NCBI RefSeq assembly: GCF_030463565.1
Contig: NC_134652.1
Coordinates: 20,251,397-20,315,396 of the forward strand
Direction of reading: 5' to 3'
Source: Pelecanus crispus
Taxonomy: Eukaryota; Chordata; Aves; Pelecaniformes; Pelecanidae
DNA length: 64,000 bases
Position numbers and translations under genes: made by a program. This document shows positions 30,505 through 42,310 of the stretch, piece after piece; positions within the stretch are counted from its first letter, which is position 1, and the number at the start of each line of letters is the position of its first letter. Under the pieces are notes generated by a model. That model had not been told where the DNA came from, ran no database searches, and saw only the letters and a program-made list of their open reading frames with translations.

Positions 30505-33500
30505 TTGAAAGCCTAGCAAGTCATTCAGTAAAATATATATGGACTATGCAAGATGCAGAAATTGAGGCTGTGTGGCTGAAGGAAAGCACAGTTCTGGTAG
30601 CCCTGGCGTTAGCTGTAAGATTCCAGGAACTGTCAGGTAAGTTGATCACAGCAGTTCTAAGAGAAGCACAAAATAAAACTAACTTCAAAATGCTGATTGG
30701 AAATTTAAAATGCTTAATAGGTAAGTTGTGGCATTTAAAAGACTGGAAAAAAATACTCTGAAGTGTATACTACACAAATGAGTACATTTGGTTGGGAAAA
30801 ATATTAGCAAACTAAATTAATAGGGTGGAGAATTATGAGAAGTCCATAGGAGAAATTAGAGGAGCCTGGTGTAAGAGGAAAATGAGGTTGTAAGTTAAAT
30901 TCTTCCTTTCCTGAGGGAGAAAAGCCTACTGCAAAAGTATTTTTTTTGTTACCTCGAAATGTACAGTTGACTCCTTTCTCCTTCCCCATCATCACCATCA
31001 TATGAATCTGTTAGTACTGTAATTTGCTTCTTTACCTTTAGGCTTTGCCTGCCTTTGCTAATCCCAGCTTTTCTTTTCCTCCCATTTACCTCCTCCATAA
31101 TTAAGGTAATGGACGAATGACCATGTAATTGATTTTTAGCACTGTTCCAATATTTTTGCCATAGGGAAGCACTTTGGGGTGTTCTAAGAGCATCATTGTC
31201 TTGAATTTTTCTGACTGTGTTTTGTATCCAGCTGCTGTCTACAGTCATCTGATGGGAGGGTTCTTTGCCCCGCTTCATCATCCAGAGGTATCTGAAGAGT
31301 CTGAGAAAAGTCTTACTTGACTACATAGGTGAACCTCTACTATAAGTGGTACCAATGGGAAATTTGAGCAAGCAAAGCTCTGTTGCACTACTATCAAAGA
31401 GTTCTGTTGAGAACCTAGAAATACCCAGATCCTTGGATCTTTTTGTTTTGGGAATGGTGAGGGTGAAGGAGCAGACTTCCCTAAGGAAGATCAGTGAGTC
31501 TGCAGATTTAGTATGTATTCAAAGCACTTTTTTTAGTATAAATTGAGGAGATCTCTTAACAAGCTAGGCTGTGTTAATCTAGCTTCTCTTTCTGAAACAT
31601 GTTAAGGTAATTATTAAGGTAAGTTGGAGCAGAATGAGTGGGATTCCTTGCTCTCAATTGTGATGGCTTGTGCCAGGGTGTGCTTCTTTTGGACTCAGAA
31701 CACTTGTTGAAACACACGCTGCTCTCCTCAGTCTGTCCCCCCTACTGAATAACCCCAATTTTTAAGGGTTTTGACAAAAAGTCTAATTATGTCCCATAGG
31801 AAGAAGGGTCTATGTTTTAAAGTTAAGTTTTTGGACTAAATTATTGGGGAAAAGTTGCTAATGCTGGCTGAAGAGTGAGAGATGACTAGGAGTATTTACT
31901 TGATAGATTTGATAGAGAAGACTGGCATGGGGTGCATGGGGGCAGTACAAGAATGTGACTTCTAGGACAAGTGGGGTGTTTGCAGTGCATTCCAACCTCA
32001 GCAAAGCTGTCCTGGTGTTTCACTGTTATCAGCACTTATGTTCCCGTTAGACTGTCACAAGATACTTGCAAGTGATTTTTGGCAGGACACAGCAGAATTT
32101 TAGAGATGGGAAAACTATATGGGGTTGAACTGGTGACAAAGTAAACATACATGATTGTTTCCAGTCGGATGAGTTCTTCTACTGGGATCTGTTTTTGAAG
32201 TACAAGGTGTCTTTGAATTTGGGATTAAACGAAATACAGGCTATGGAGAAGACCACACAGTCTGTTTTGTGTCTTGCTACCTCTCAGTGCCTGGGAGGTA
32301 GAGGACATGGGATCTCTAGGTTGTCCTGGAAAATAAATGCTTGTTTAAACCTAAAAACTGAATCCAGTTTCTGATTCTTTAAGTATTATTGGTGCTGATT
32401 GGAACTCACTAGTTGCATGATTATTAGTGTGTTTGGAGAAAAAGAGATGTAGTGACTGTGCAATAAGAGTCTGTTCTTCAAACCTCCCCCTACTGCCTCC
32501 CCCCAAAAATCCCAACAAAAAGAAGCAAAATAAAAGTTGTGTTTCTAATTGGAAAAGTTAGGAGAACCTGTCAACTGCCTTGGGAATTGAGATGCACGTA
32601 AAGCAAGAGGATGTACTGGCACTCAGAGAGAGAGAGGAGAAATCACCAAGAAAGGCTGAGGCTCACAAGAGGGGAAGCTACTGAGCCTGGGGAGAGGACA
32701 TGGCAGCAGCATCTCTAGAGGTTTTGGGGGGGGTGACATGGGCAAGGTGGGAAGGACACTGCAGGGTAAGCAATAAACTAGGTCTTTGGTAGTGCAGCCA
32801 GCGAGAGATGGGTGGCGGTGGTGGGGGGGCCAGGTGGTTTGACAGAACGGCAGGCAGTGTGTTGTCCTAATTCAGAGGTGAAGGAAGAGTGCGGCTGGGT
32901 GGTCATGAGCTAACGCTGTTAATGTTACTGCTTGGGTCAAGCACCCCTGTGTAGAGTGCCCAGCGCCCTGCGCTGGAGCGTTAGGTCTCTTATCTAGATG
33001 CAGATGTGCTCTCTAGTGCAGGCTATAGCCTGGTCTCAAACGTTGCTTGTCTCAGTACGTGAGACACGCAGTAGGGGATGTACTGGCCTCCAAATGATGA
33101 TTTTTTTTTTTTTTTTATACATCAAACCCAGTTGTATTGGCAGAAACACAGCTCTTTTCTGCTGGCCTTCAGCATTTTGCTCTGCTGTGTGCAGCTGTGC
33201 AAAGCAGCTGGTTGCAGCGAGGGGTCAGCAGCCTCCAGCAGCTTCCCCTGAGGTAAACCCCAAGCTGCTTACAAATGGCAGGGTGGTGCAGCAGCAGAGA
33301 CCCCAGAGCAGAGTGCTTTGGTCCCGCCTGTTTTATTTCTAAACACTGTGGACGCATCTATGAAGCTCCAAGTTAAAGGTTTGATGTAAGGCAACGAAGG
33401 AGGGCAAACGGCCTGAAATGGCATCATGTACTGCAAACGGCGAATGTGTTGCTCCCTGTTCTCAAGTGGTTTTGCTTATTTTGTTGATGATCAGGGCAAT

Positions 33501-35433
33501 TCCAGCTTCACAAGTGTCTTTCCAAGTTGACAGCTTCACTGTTTTCCAGCTTTTTGGATGGATGACCCATCCACACTTCAAAGTGTGAGCAAATCTGAAC
33601 GTTGTGTCCGCTACAAAGCAGAAGTTACCCTCTAACAAATGCTATGATGTACCAAAGCAGCCTTGGCAATGAGCGTACAGAGTTGAGTTTACCCCTGTTA
33701 TTGAGATCTCCATTTATGCCCATCCATGAGGATGTGGCCTTGGCTAACCATGTTACCACTTTCTCACATAATATGTTAGAATATTTTTTTTTTCCCCCAG
33801 TGGCATACATGTTTGGTTTAAATTCTTTTGTGAGAGGAACTTAAGCTTGCAAGGGAATACATATTCTCTGCTGCCTTGAAAGCATTGAGGAAAAATGCTT
33901 AGAGCAAGACAGAGCCTCATCAAAAACAGCCACTGGTTCGATAATGCAGAAGATCGTCACCACAGGGACATCAGTGCTTCAAGCAACAGGATGGTGTGGC
34001 CGCTGGTATGTTGAAACTTGGTTGGGCTTTTTTATTGCTGCTGTTTGGGGATTTTTTTTTTGCATTCATATGTGTTAGCCAATTGCACAAAATAAAATAG
34101 CTGGTCTCGGCTTTTAGGAGTTGAGTTCCCAGTGCTAGGCTGGGTGGAGGTGGGGATGCGTGTGCCAGTCAGGGTAAGGAAGCTAATGCCTCAAGCCAGT
34201 AATAAAAAAATGTGCTGATCAAAATGTTCTTTCCTACAAGCTTTTATAGCAGTTGCATCAGTTGGGAGACTGCAATCAAAATATTCTTGTGTAAATCAGT
34301 AAATCATTACCAACTGGCAGATGTAATACTGTGTTGAGGTGGTATTTTTATCTACTCTGCTGAATCTGCCCCCTCTGTCCTCCCATTGATAGATACCCTG
34401 ATTGTCAGCGTACCCTTAGACCAGTGTGCAACTAAGGCAGCACAGTAAATGTGGTCTGTGAGCATCTGTTTTGTAAAATGCAGTAGTATAACATGGGTAA
34501 GACAACTGACGCTATGAGAAGCTTCTCTGAGAAGGTTGCATAGGCTTCACCTGGAGATTAAAATAAAAAATTATTATTGGAATTGATTTGAACAGTGAAG
34601 AATGCTCTCTTGTATTTGAAAGTTATTTTTACTCTTTATATTTTTAAAACTTAACTATAAAATAATGCATTTTAATTAAAAAAAAACCTAAATGAACAAA
34701 TGAATTTTCCATTTTGAAAGCTGGCTGGCTAAATGAATCACAAAATTCTGAATGTACTTAAAAGAAATTTTAGTTCCTTTTAGGAGAATTGTTTTGGGTT
34801 TTGAGCGACCTCACCCCTAGTGTTATTTGAATAAGTAAACAAATACATGCTGTTCTTGTGTCCTAAGCATGGAGCATGCTGTTACCCAGCTAGCGTTCAA
34901 CATATTGCACTTGGCTACAAAAGGCTGTGCACAAAAAAAATCCAGAAATGTTTACAAGATAAGCCAAAACCACTCCCAAATTTCCCAGTGTTTTAGTCAT
35001 TTCTTTTTTAGAGTAGAAAGTAAGTTTTCTCTTCAAATATAGGAGGTTTGAAGTCTTCCCTCCAGCAGATTTGCCTGTGCAGTGTGGCAACTCCCTACGC
35101 ATCACTGGTTTGCCTCTTTTTTGAAGTGGGAAGAGCGGTGCAAGGGAAACTAAAGCTGCTTTCTGGTGATGGCTGCAGCCTGACCTATAACCCATCTCAC
35201 ACTACAGCTGCTCTTTTACAGGTAGAACAGAAAATATTCAGGAACTGAACTTTCGTAAGAGCCTTCTCTCCCCTCCACCCCTTGCTCTCATCACATGAGA
35301 AATTGCATCAAAAAAAACTAAGCAGAAGAGGCACCAACACCTGAAAATGAATTCACCTTTTATTCATGGGAAGAATCATCGAGGTCAGCTTAGCTTCTGT
35401 CAGGAAGACTTCTTTTTTCAATTTCTGATTTCG

Positions 35434-35453
35434 CCCCCCCCCCCGCCCCCCCC
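35434..35453. repeat. interrupted poly-C tract (C11 G C8)
   Basis: The tract is a run of 11 C's, one G and 8 C's. It could form a G-quadruplex or i-motif and is prone to sequencing error. Confidence 0.9.
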
Positions 35454-36273
35454 ACTATCAGGAGCTTGATGTTTAACCTGCCGTACAACCTATCTCCCTG
35501 TTCTGGTTCTCTTACCTGAAAGGGATATAAAATCTTTTGTGTCAGATTTTCATGCGATTTTTTTGTTTGTTTGTTTCATTTTATACACATTACTATAAAA
35601 TTCTCAGATACGAACCCTGGAATGCTAAGTGCTTTTATCAGCATAGGAGCAGAAGAGCTGTTACTAATACCACTCTGTGGAGTCCATGATGACTGGTATG
35701 AAGACACTGCAGAAGTCTGTCTTTCCTGTGGATGGAGATTGTTAGGCTTGGTGATTGAAATCTCTTTACTCACAAGAGTAAAAGAACTGCCTTTTCCTTT
35801 TCTAACCTGTTTGCCTTGCAGACCTGTTAGAGGAAAGAAGATAACTTAAATCAGTTTCCTTTCAGTCCCTGACCTTTCTACCTCCCCTGCTGTGGTAGGA
35901 AGGTGATGGTATATGACTGGCAACTCAGTGAGGGGAACTTCTGGCCACCAAAAAAAAAAAAAAAAAGACTGAATACATAAACATCAGAGAACTGCTTTTA
36001 AAAGCAAACAAGCAAAACACCTTAATTAGTAAAAAACATCACCCAGGCTTGAATCAGAAATCTATCAATGAAGAAATTAGTTTCTGTCGCCAGTCATAAA
36101 ATTAGCAGCATTAGTCTTGCAGCAACTAAATGGTAGATAGTACCGTTCCATGTCTCGTTACTGGTTTAAATTTCATGTCTTGAGCAGGAGGCTTGAAGCC
36201 TTTATGCAGACATGTATTCATCACCCAAGAGTAGTGAAGGATGCCTCTACCCAGGCCTACCTGAAAGCACTCT

Positions 36274-36295
36274 TGTGCGCGTGCACGCGTGTGCA
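36274..36295. repeat. 22-bp alternating purine-pyrimidine tract
   Basis: Every step from 36274 to 36295 alternates pyrimidine and purine, with the palindrome CGCGTGCACGCG at the centre. This composition favours Z-DNA. Confidence 0.8.
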
Positions 36296-38008
36296 GAAGA
36301 TTGCAGTCCCTTATGCTTGGCAGGTCCACTGCCGCGTCCCAGACTCGCACAGCATCTGGGTGGTCTTACAGCAGGAAAACCTGGTGAGAAGGTGGGTGGG
36401 TTGGTTTGTGCTGACCTGCTAGCCCTTGAAGGGACGATGCCTCAGCCCTCCTACCAAATGTTACCAGCGGCACAAAGAAGGGTCGGGCGCCGATGCCGTT
36501 TTTCCCACCGCGTGGCATCGCCAGCCCCATTTCAGCCCCGGTCCCTCCGAAGGCAGGTGCCGTACCTGTGCCGGTGAGCACAGCCACAAGCCAGCCTGCA
36601 CCTGCGCCCCACGGCTCCCTGGGGAAGCCTGGCTCTCAAATGTACTTCTCATTTCAAGGGGCTGCTGAATTTCCATACTAAAAATACCTTGCTGAGAACC
36701 CGTGAGGCACCTTGCTTAGCCACTGCTGTGTGGCCAGGGGGCACCGAACCTTCTCAGTGTCAGAATGGGGGCAGTTTGTCCAGCTTTGCAGCATGAGGCC
36801 AATACCAGAATGCAAGGCTGCAGAGAGTCAATGTAATATTCACCAAAATATCCGCTATGCGGAGCAGATAGTTTCTGATGTACTTTTAGCTGGCTCTGGT
36901 TTAGGTGTCTGTCCACACATGCTTAAGTCGGAGAGAAAAAAGCAAACAAACGGGGGGAAAAATAACCCCACACCTTGACACATGTACAGAGTTAAAAAAG
37001 AAGAAAAGAAAATTGGCTGTAAGGTTGCGTGTTGTGTAAGTGCCCCTGGAACTAATCTGGTACGCCTCCAAATAAAACAGACATCTCTGATGCTCGTAAC
37101 TCTCTCTCTGGTGGAATGACAATAGTTTCTGTGCTTGTTAACTCTAAATGTTTGCTGTAGATATTATCAATGGGCATGTTTTATTTAAAGGAGTATATTA
37201 AACTTGAAAGGAAATAAACTCTTTCCCCAGCCTGTGAACACCACAAATACAACAATTAGGTAGTAAAAATTGAATTGAAAGTACTCCTAGCTGTTAAGCT
37301 GTGCATTTTACAGGGGAGCTGGAGGGAAAAAAATGTCCGGAGGCACGGCATACCCTGGGACGGGTGAGAGGCTCTCCCTGAAAGCCCCAGCAGCCAGCGA
37401 GTGCCAGCCAGAGTTTCGTCTGAGGTACAGCCAGCTCTTGCCAAGTGACTGGTTTTCTGTCTAGTGGAGGTGTGGAGAATCGGTGGTGGCTCGCCATCTT
37501 CTACGTGGTACGTGCTGGTTTGGGGAATAGCATAAAGACGACCTGCGCTGCCCTCAGGCTTTGAACCCCAGTTCAGCCTTCTTTAGCTTGTGCTTTTCCC
37601 TAAGAGCTGGTACAGGCGACGGTGTTGACGAGCAGGATGAGCTGGTGTTAGCAGCTCTGTAGAAGAGCACAGCAAGCCATACTCGTCATGCAGCAGGGAG
37701 AACAAAAACATAACGCCATGAAAAGTTGTAGAGCCACAGAAATGGTTAGCTCTCCTCAGACTACAGCAACATTTCAGGCCCTGTTTGGTGTCAGATTCCT
37801 GTCCGGATTGAAATAGCCCGAGCCTCTGGTCCACAGTCAAGTGGATATGGAAGAGAGACTGGAATGGCTGTGCAAAGGCTTGCTTCCAAGTACAACTAAT
37901 TTAAATTTATTATTCCCATGCTGTGAAGAATTCCGACATGTAATTAAGTTTTTCTTCCGATGTGAAATGAAACTAGACATTTTGAAATTTCCCTTTTTCC
38001 ACCAAAAA

Positions 38009-38036
38009 AGCCTGCTAGCAGGAAGCCTAGCAGGCT
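38009..38036. repeat. perfect 10-bp inverted repeat, 8-nt loop
   Basis: AGCCTGCTAG (38009-38018) is the exact reverse complement of CTAGCAGGCT (38027-38036). On the minus strand the stem is followed directly by a T-run. No known RNA family is recognised. Confidence 0.85.
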
Positions 38037-40251
38037 GCCAAAAGAAAGTCATTTGACAGACAAGATTTTTTTTTTAAAGCTCCTGCCTTTATATAGCTAC
38101 AGAACCACATTTCTATAGAACATTTGTTTTGGTGAATCTATGTTTTCTAGTGAAAAATTGTTGCACTGGAAAATTCTGACTAGCTGGAGTGCTGATCTTT
38201 GTAAAATACATGCATCAGAATGTGTCCAAAAAGCTTAGTGTGTGTGCTCGGACCAAGGATTTCAATGACGGACCAGAAGGAATAGCCCAGATAAACAGCA
38301 GCAAGGCAAGAGGTTTGAAATGTGGAAGCTTGTGATCACTAAAAGGAGATGAATCATCCTCTTGTTCAACCAATATTAAGTATTCATCTGCCTATACTTA
38401 GTTTATATCAAGAAAGAGAGGATATTTCTGCCAAAATTTCCAAAGATCCTGGAAGATGATACGCTCGATTAGGCAAAATAGGTTGCAAGATGTACCTGTA
38501 TCTAGTTCTGGGTATCATTAGAAACAAGGCTGTTTTCAAATGCATCTTTTGGTCTGACATCATATGATGGTCTTATGTGCCAGGAACGGCTAATGTTCAT
38601 GTGAAAAGTGAGGAGGCCATGGAAGAACAATTACACACCTCTCGTTTTCTAACCCAGGTTCCATATAAGACTTACACAGCCACGTGTTTTGAGGAATTCA
38701 TCAGTCTTTTGATTTTCTGCTGAAGCCCTGTATGTCGGTAAGCAACAGAGCTGGCCTTCACCTTCAGAAAGGAGCCTCCGCTCACAAGTGGTGAGTGAGT
38801 ACCTTCTCGCCTTGGAGTCAGCAAGGTTTGGAGTGTAGCTGCAGAGGGGGAGCTGAGGGAGGCACAGGGACTACAGTTTCTCCAGCCTGTGATGTCTTTG
38901 GCTTAATTCCCAGAGACGCTGGGGAAGTTGTGTCCCCTTGGCTAGAGGATGCCAAAGGTTGTAGATCCAAATGTTAGTGACCAGATCTGAAAATGTTACT
39001 CTCAGCATGCTGTTAAGTTATATCCTGTGCCGTTGGCTGGCTGTATCAGGGAAGTAGAAGAAGAGGGCAGTGGAAGGAGGGTAGTGGGGTTTTCAGTTTC
39101 CTACAGATAATTGTATATAAAGGTTCAATTAAAGAACATACTTTAAGAACATACGTACATAGGAAGGCCATTCATCAACTGTCCCATGGCACCTAGCTAT
39201 CCTCCAAACTGTAAAAGCACTTACCTTACCTATTAAATTCCATAGTTTTATAGTTTCTGATTATTTTTGTGGTTTGGAAAGTGTAAAAGAGTGTAAAGAT
39301 ATTATTCTTGTTTGCATAGGGACCAAACCAAAACAACTCCCTTCCTGGATGTGTTGTCTTTGCCTGGTCAGGCATTCCACGTGAGGGAATGTATTCTTTG
39401 ATATCATGATGACAGTGGTCCTAGAGGAGCAACATGCATAATCCTGCAACCCTGGAGGGATTAAGGTCATTCCAGGTGAGTTATACTGTGTTGCTTGTCA
39501 AGCTGCTAGATGGAGCAGTACAATGGATCATTTATCCGGTGTCAGCAGTTGAAACTTGCATGAGAAAAATCTGTCCTAGCAGTGACAAGAGGAAGCCTGT
39601 CATGAATGTGTAAAACGTGAAAGTAAACCAAAACCTGTTATTTCTATTAGAGTGTTGCTCCAGGAGCCAAATGAAGTTATGCATATTGTTTTGGTGATAC
39701 CTAGTTTGTGATGTTACAGTGCTAAGAATGAATTTATGTAAAATTTAAACAGCACAAAAGTGTGTTTTAAAGTTGTTACAGTGCCAATGGCCAGGTCAGC
39801 GGAGTATGAGCAGTGTGACTGCCTCTCTGTGTGTTCCTGATGTGTGCAATACACGGTGAGGTTCTGTGGTGCTCTGACCACATCCTTTCCACACCAGAGA
39901 GAGGAAAGCATTACCTATTGTTGACCCAGACGTCAAAATGTCAGCAGCCAACATAGATAACTGCTGTCGTTCCCATCGCTGATGGGGAGTTGTCATAGAG
40001 ATGCTGCCAACCAGACTTGCAGAGGAAGTTTGCTGCGATGCCGAGATCCCCAGCCTCTTGAGCGGTAGCTTAATGCACAGGCCATCTTGTTCAGAGCTGT
40101 CTATTATCCGGCAGTGTTACGCCGTACAAATAAAGCCTCTTGCAATTACGTTAGCAGTGTATTTTGGCAAGGAAAATTGTTCAACGTGAAGCAGTTTAAT
40201 CCAGGTAAGGTTAAAAATCTTCCCAAAACGTTACAGAACTGTAAAGAACGA

Positions 40252-40267
40252 GGGGGGGGGGGGGGGG
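40252..40267. repeat. poly-G run (G16)
   Basis: This is an uninterrupted run of 16 G's, which is quadruplex-prone and difficult to sequence. Confidence 0.95.
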
Positions 40268-41119
40268 ATCAAAATCTCTCCAAGACAGTAAGAGCTTCAC
40301 TTTTTTCATGTTCGAGAACAAGTTTTTGTTACCCACACAGTTGGTGGGGAAAACTTAGCCCCTTTTCTCTCCAGCTGCTGTGAGTCGTCGGAAGGGGAGC
40401 ACTTGTGCTAGGGAAGCTGCACATAGGTGGTGTGGGCTGCCCAGCACACAGCTTCACCCCACAGCATGCAGGAGGAGGGGGAAGCACTTGTAGACCAGTC
40501 TCTCCTAGACACCTCATGCCACTGTCCTGTACAGAGTAGCTCTGTCACCCGGAAAGGGGAGTCTCTTCCAATTAGTAACCCGCCCTGAAGCTGCCATGCT
40601 TACCCAAATTGTGCGTACATCCTTACGTTGAAGGATTTTGAACTTACCCTGGAAGAGCAGCGTAGCAAATGCCTCCCAGCCACCCTCTTCTTTGGCTCTG
40701 CTGGCGCAAGCCTGGGAGATTTGCACTTGCTCTTTATGGCAGCGCTGAAAGGCAGCAAGGTCCTGGGTAAAAGACAGGAACCAGGCAGCCCTTGTCTGGC
40801 GACAGTGTGCTGGAAGGGTAAGAAAAGGTCCCATTTTATCTTTGTTCTCATGGGAAGTGTCACAGGATGTTTAATGTCCCTTCTGAGCAAAGACCTGCTG
40901 TTTTTCAGATCTTGTCTGAAAACCCATGCAGTATTCAGCAGGCCACTTAGTTTATCTTCCTTGGATAAACAAAAGGCTGCTGGAATTTGAAACTTGTTCC
41001 AAGAGTCTAGGGTCCAAAGCCTGCTGAAATCTGTGTGAGTCCTTCCCCTGGTCTGGGGTTTTGAATTGAGTTTGAAAGTCTAAAGACTGGAGAGCAACGG
41101 CAGCACGACTCCTAACGGT

Positions 41120-42310
41120 GTGTAGGGCACGCGGGGCGGGCGTCCGTGGCAGAGGGCCATCCGTACGCGCGAGGGTTGGTGTTATTACCGCTCTGGAGTG
41201 TTGCCCGACTTTGGAACTGTTTAAAAATACCTTCTGAAATGCCTGAGAGCGCTGATCCAGAAATCCCAGTACAGGCTTTGCCTTGATGGGGGGAAAATCA
41301 GCCCTCTTAATGCGATGAAAGTACCCGTGGCACTGCTGAGACGCCCTGTTGCTGTCGGGGAAGGTGTCGCGCAAGGAGGGATTCCCGGTCCCTCCGCTGC
41401 CAGCTCGACGGAGCCGGAGCCACGGTAAGGGGGAGCGCCCCGCCGAGCCCACGGGTCCCATGCGGCGGCGGGAGGAGGGAGGCGGCTGCCGTGCTCGCCG
41501 CCGCCAGCGTTTTGCTTGCCAGCCGACGAGGTGGGCGACCAAGGCGGCCGGGGAAGCTCCCCGGGGTCTCGAGCGCCTTGCGCTGCTTCCCCGCCCCGGG
41601 ACCCGCGGTGCAAAGCCCCGCTCGCCATGTAAAGCCCGGGCGCAGCGAGGGGCGCAGCTGCAGGTAGGGGCTGCGCGGGGGCCACGCCGCTCGGCCCGCA
41701 GGCTGCGACGGGGGAAGGGGCAAGCCCCTGGGTTTGGGGGGCTGGGGGGCGGGCGGCATCGCGGGGGGCGCTGGTTTTGGGGGCGGGGAGGGGGAATGTC
41801 TCCGCGGCGGCGATGTGGGCATCGCGGGGCGGCTTTCGTGCTCGGCCGGCATGACGGAGCCTGGAACGGCAGGGACGTTGGAAAAATAAATAAAAATTCA
41901 CCGTTAAATCAAGGAGCTGTATGTATGCGCATGCATACCTGTAAGCTGTTGTTTAGATGAAACACTAGTCAGAGAGTTAAAGAATAAACGGCGTTTCAGG
42001 TTCCTAGACGGTATGAGGAAAACTTAATTATCTTTTTTTCTGTTGTGTAAGCAGAAAAAATATACCTGTTCAGAGACGGCCGAAAGAGATGGCAGAGTGA
42101 GGCTCTGCTGCGCGCGCCGCGTCCGTGTGTCTACGGATGCTCCCGGCTGCTGCCTGGACCTCGCTTGCGCAGGCTGCGGCGGCGTCTGTGGAAGTGGCTC
42201 CCAAAATTGCTCGGAAAACTGAGGCGCAGGCTGCTCAGCGACGGGCTGGAAGAGCTGGTCTGTGGTCTTCCAAGGAAATAGTTAGCCGTGAAAGTGGCCA
42301 ATCGCAGTGA
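41120..42310 (+). promoter_or_regulatory. second CpG island, probable promoter of the next gene (SLC16A12 by synteny)
   Basis: A CpG-dense core at about 41120-41870 and a weaker extension at about 42070-42240 stand out from AT-rich flanks. Plus-strand donor-like sites are CACG|GTAAGG (GT at 41425) and CTGCAG|GTAGGG (GT at 41664), which would suit a noncoding first exon. In mammals the gene downstream of PANK1 in the same orientation is SLC16A12, a monocarboxylate-family transporter with noncoding 5' exons, so this island is most simply its promoter. That assignment is inference, as no SLC16A12 coding exon was found. Long minus-strand frames here are GC artefacts. Confidence 0.6.
41736..41795 (+). 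other. G-quadruplex-prone G-run cluster in the CpG island
   Basis: Seven G-runs of 3-6 bases occur within 60 bp on the plus strand (for example GGGGGGCTGGGGGGCGGG). This satisfies the usual four-run quadruplex rule several times over. It lies downstream of the two donor-like sites. Confidence 0.7.

Larger units (their letters stand above)
29807..41119. other. intergenic stretch between PANK1 and the second CpG island
   Basis: I see no exon, RNA gene or transposon in these 11.3 kb. Simple features are an A17 run (30488-30504), an A-run near 35951, a C11-G-C8 tract (35434-35453), an alternating purine-pyrimidine palindrome (36274-36295), a 10-bp hairpin (38009-38036) and a G16 run (40252-40267). 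Locally GC-rich patches at about 36.2-36.7 and 40.4-40.9 kb hold several overlapping frames in all directions with no coding character. Confidence 0.6.

Noticed and set aside
41221-41960. Frames of 181-226 codons on the minus strand and 203 codons on the plus strand in the second CpG island
   Set aside because: Pro/Ala/Arg/Gly-rich translations in overlapping frames are the product of composition. No domain or family is recognisable.
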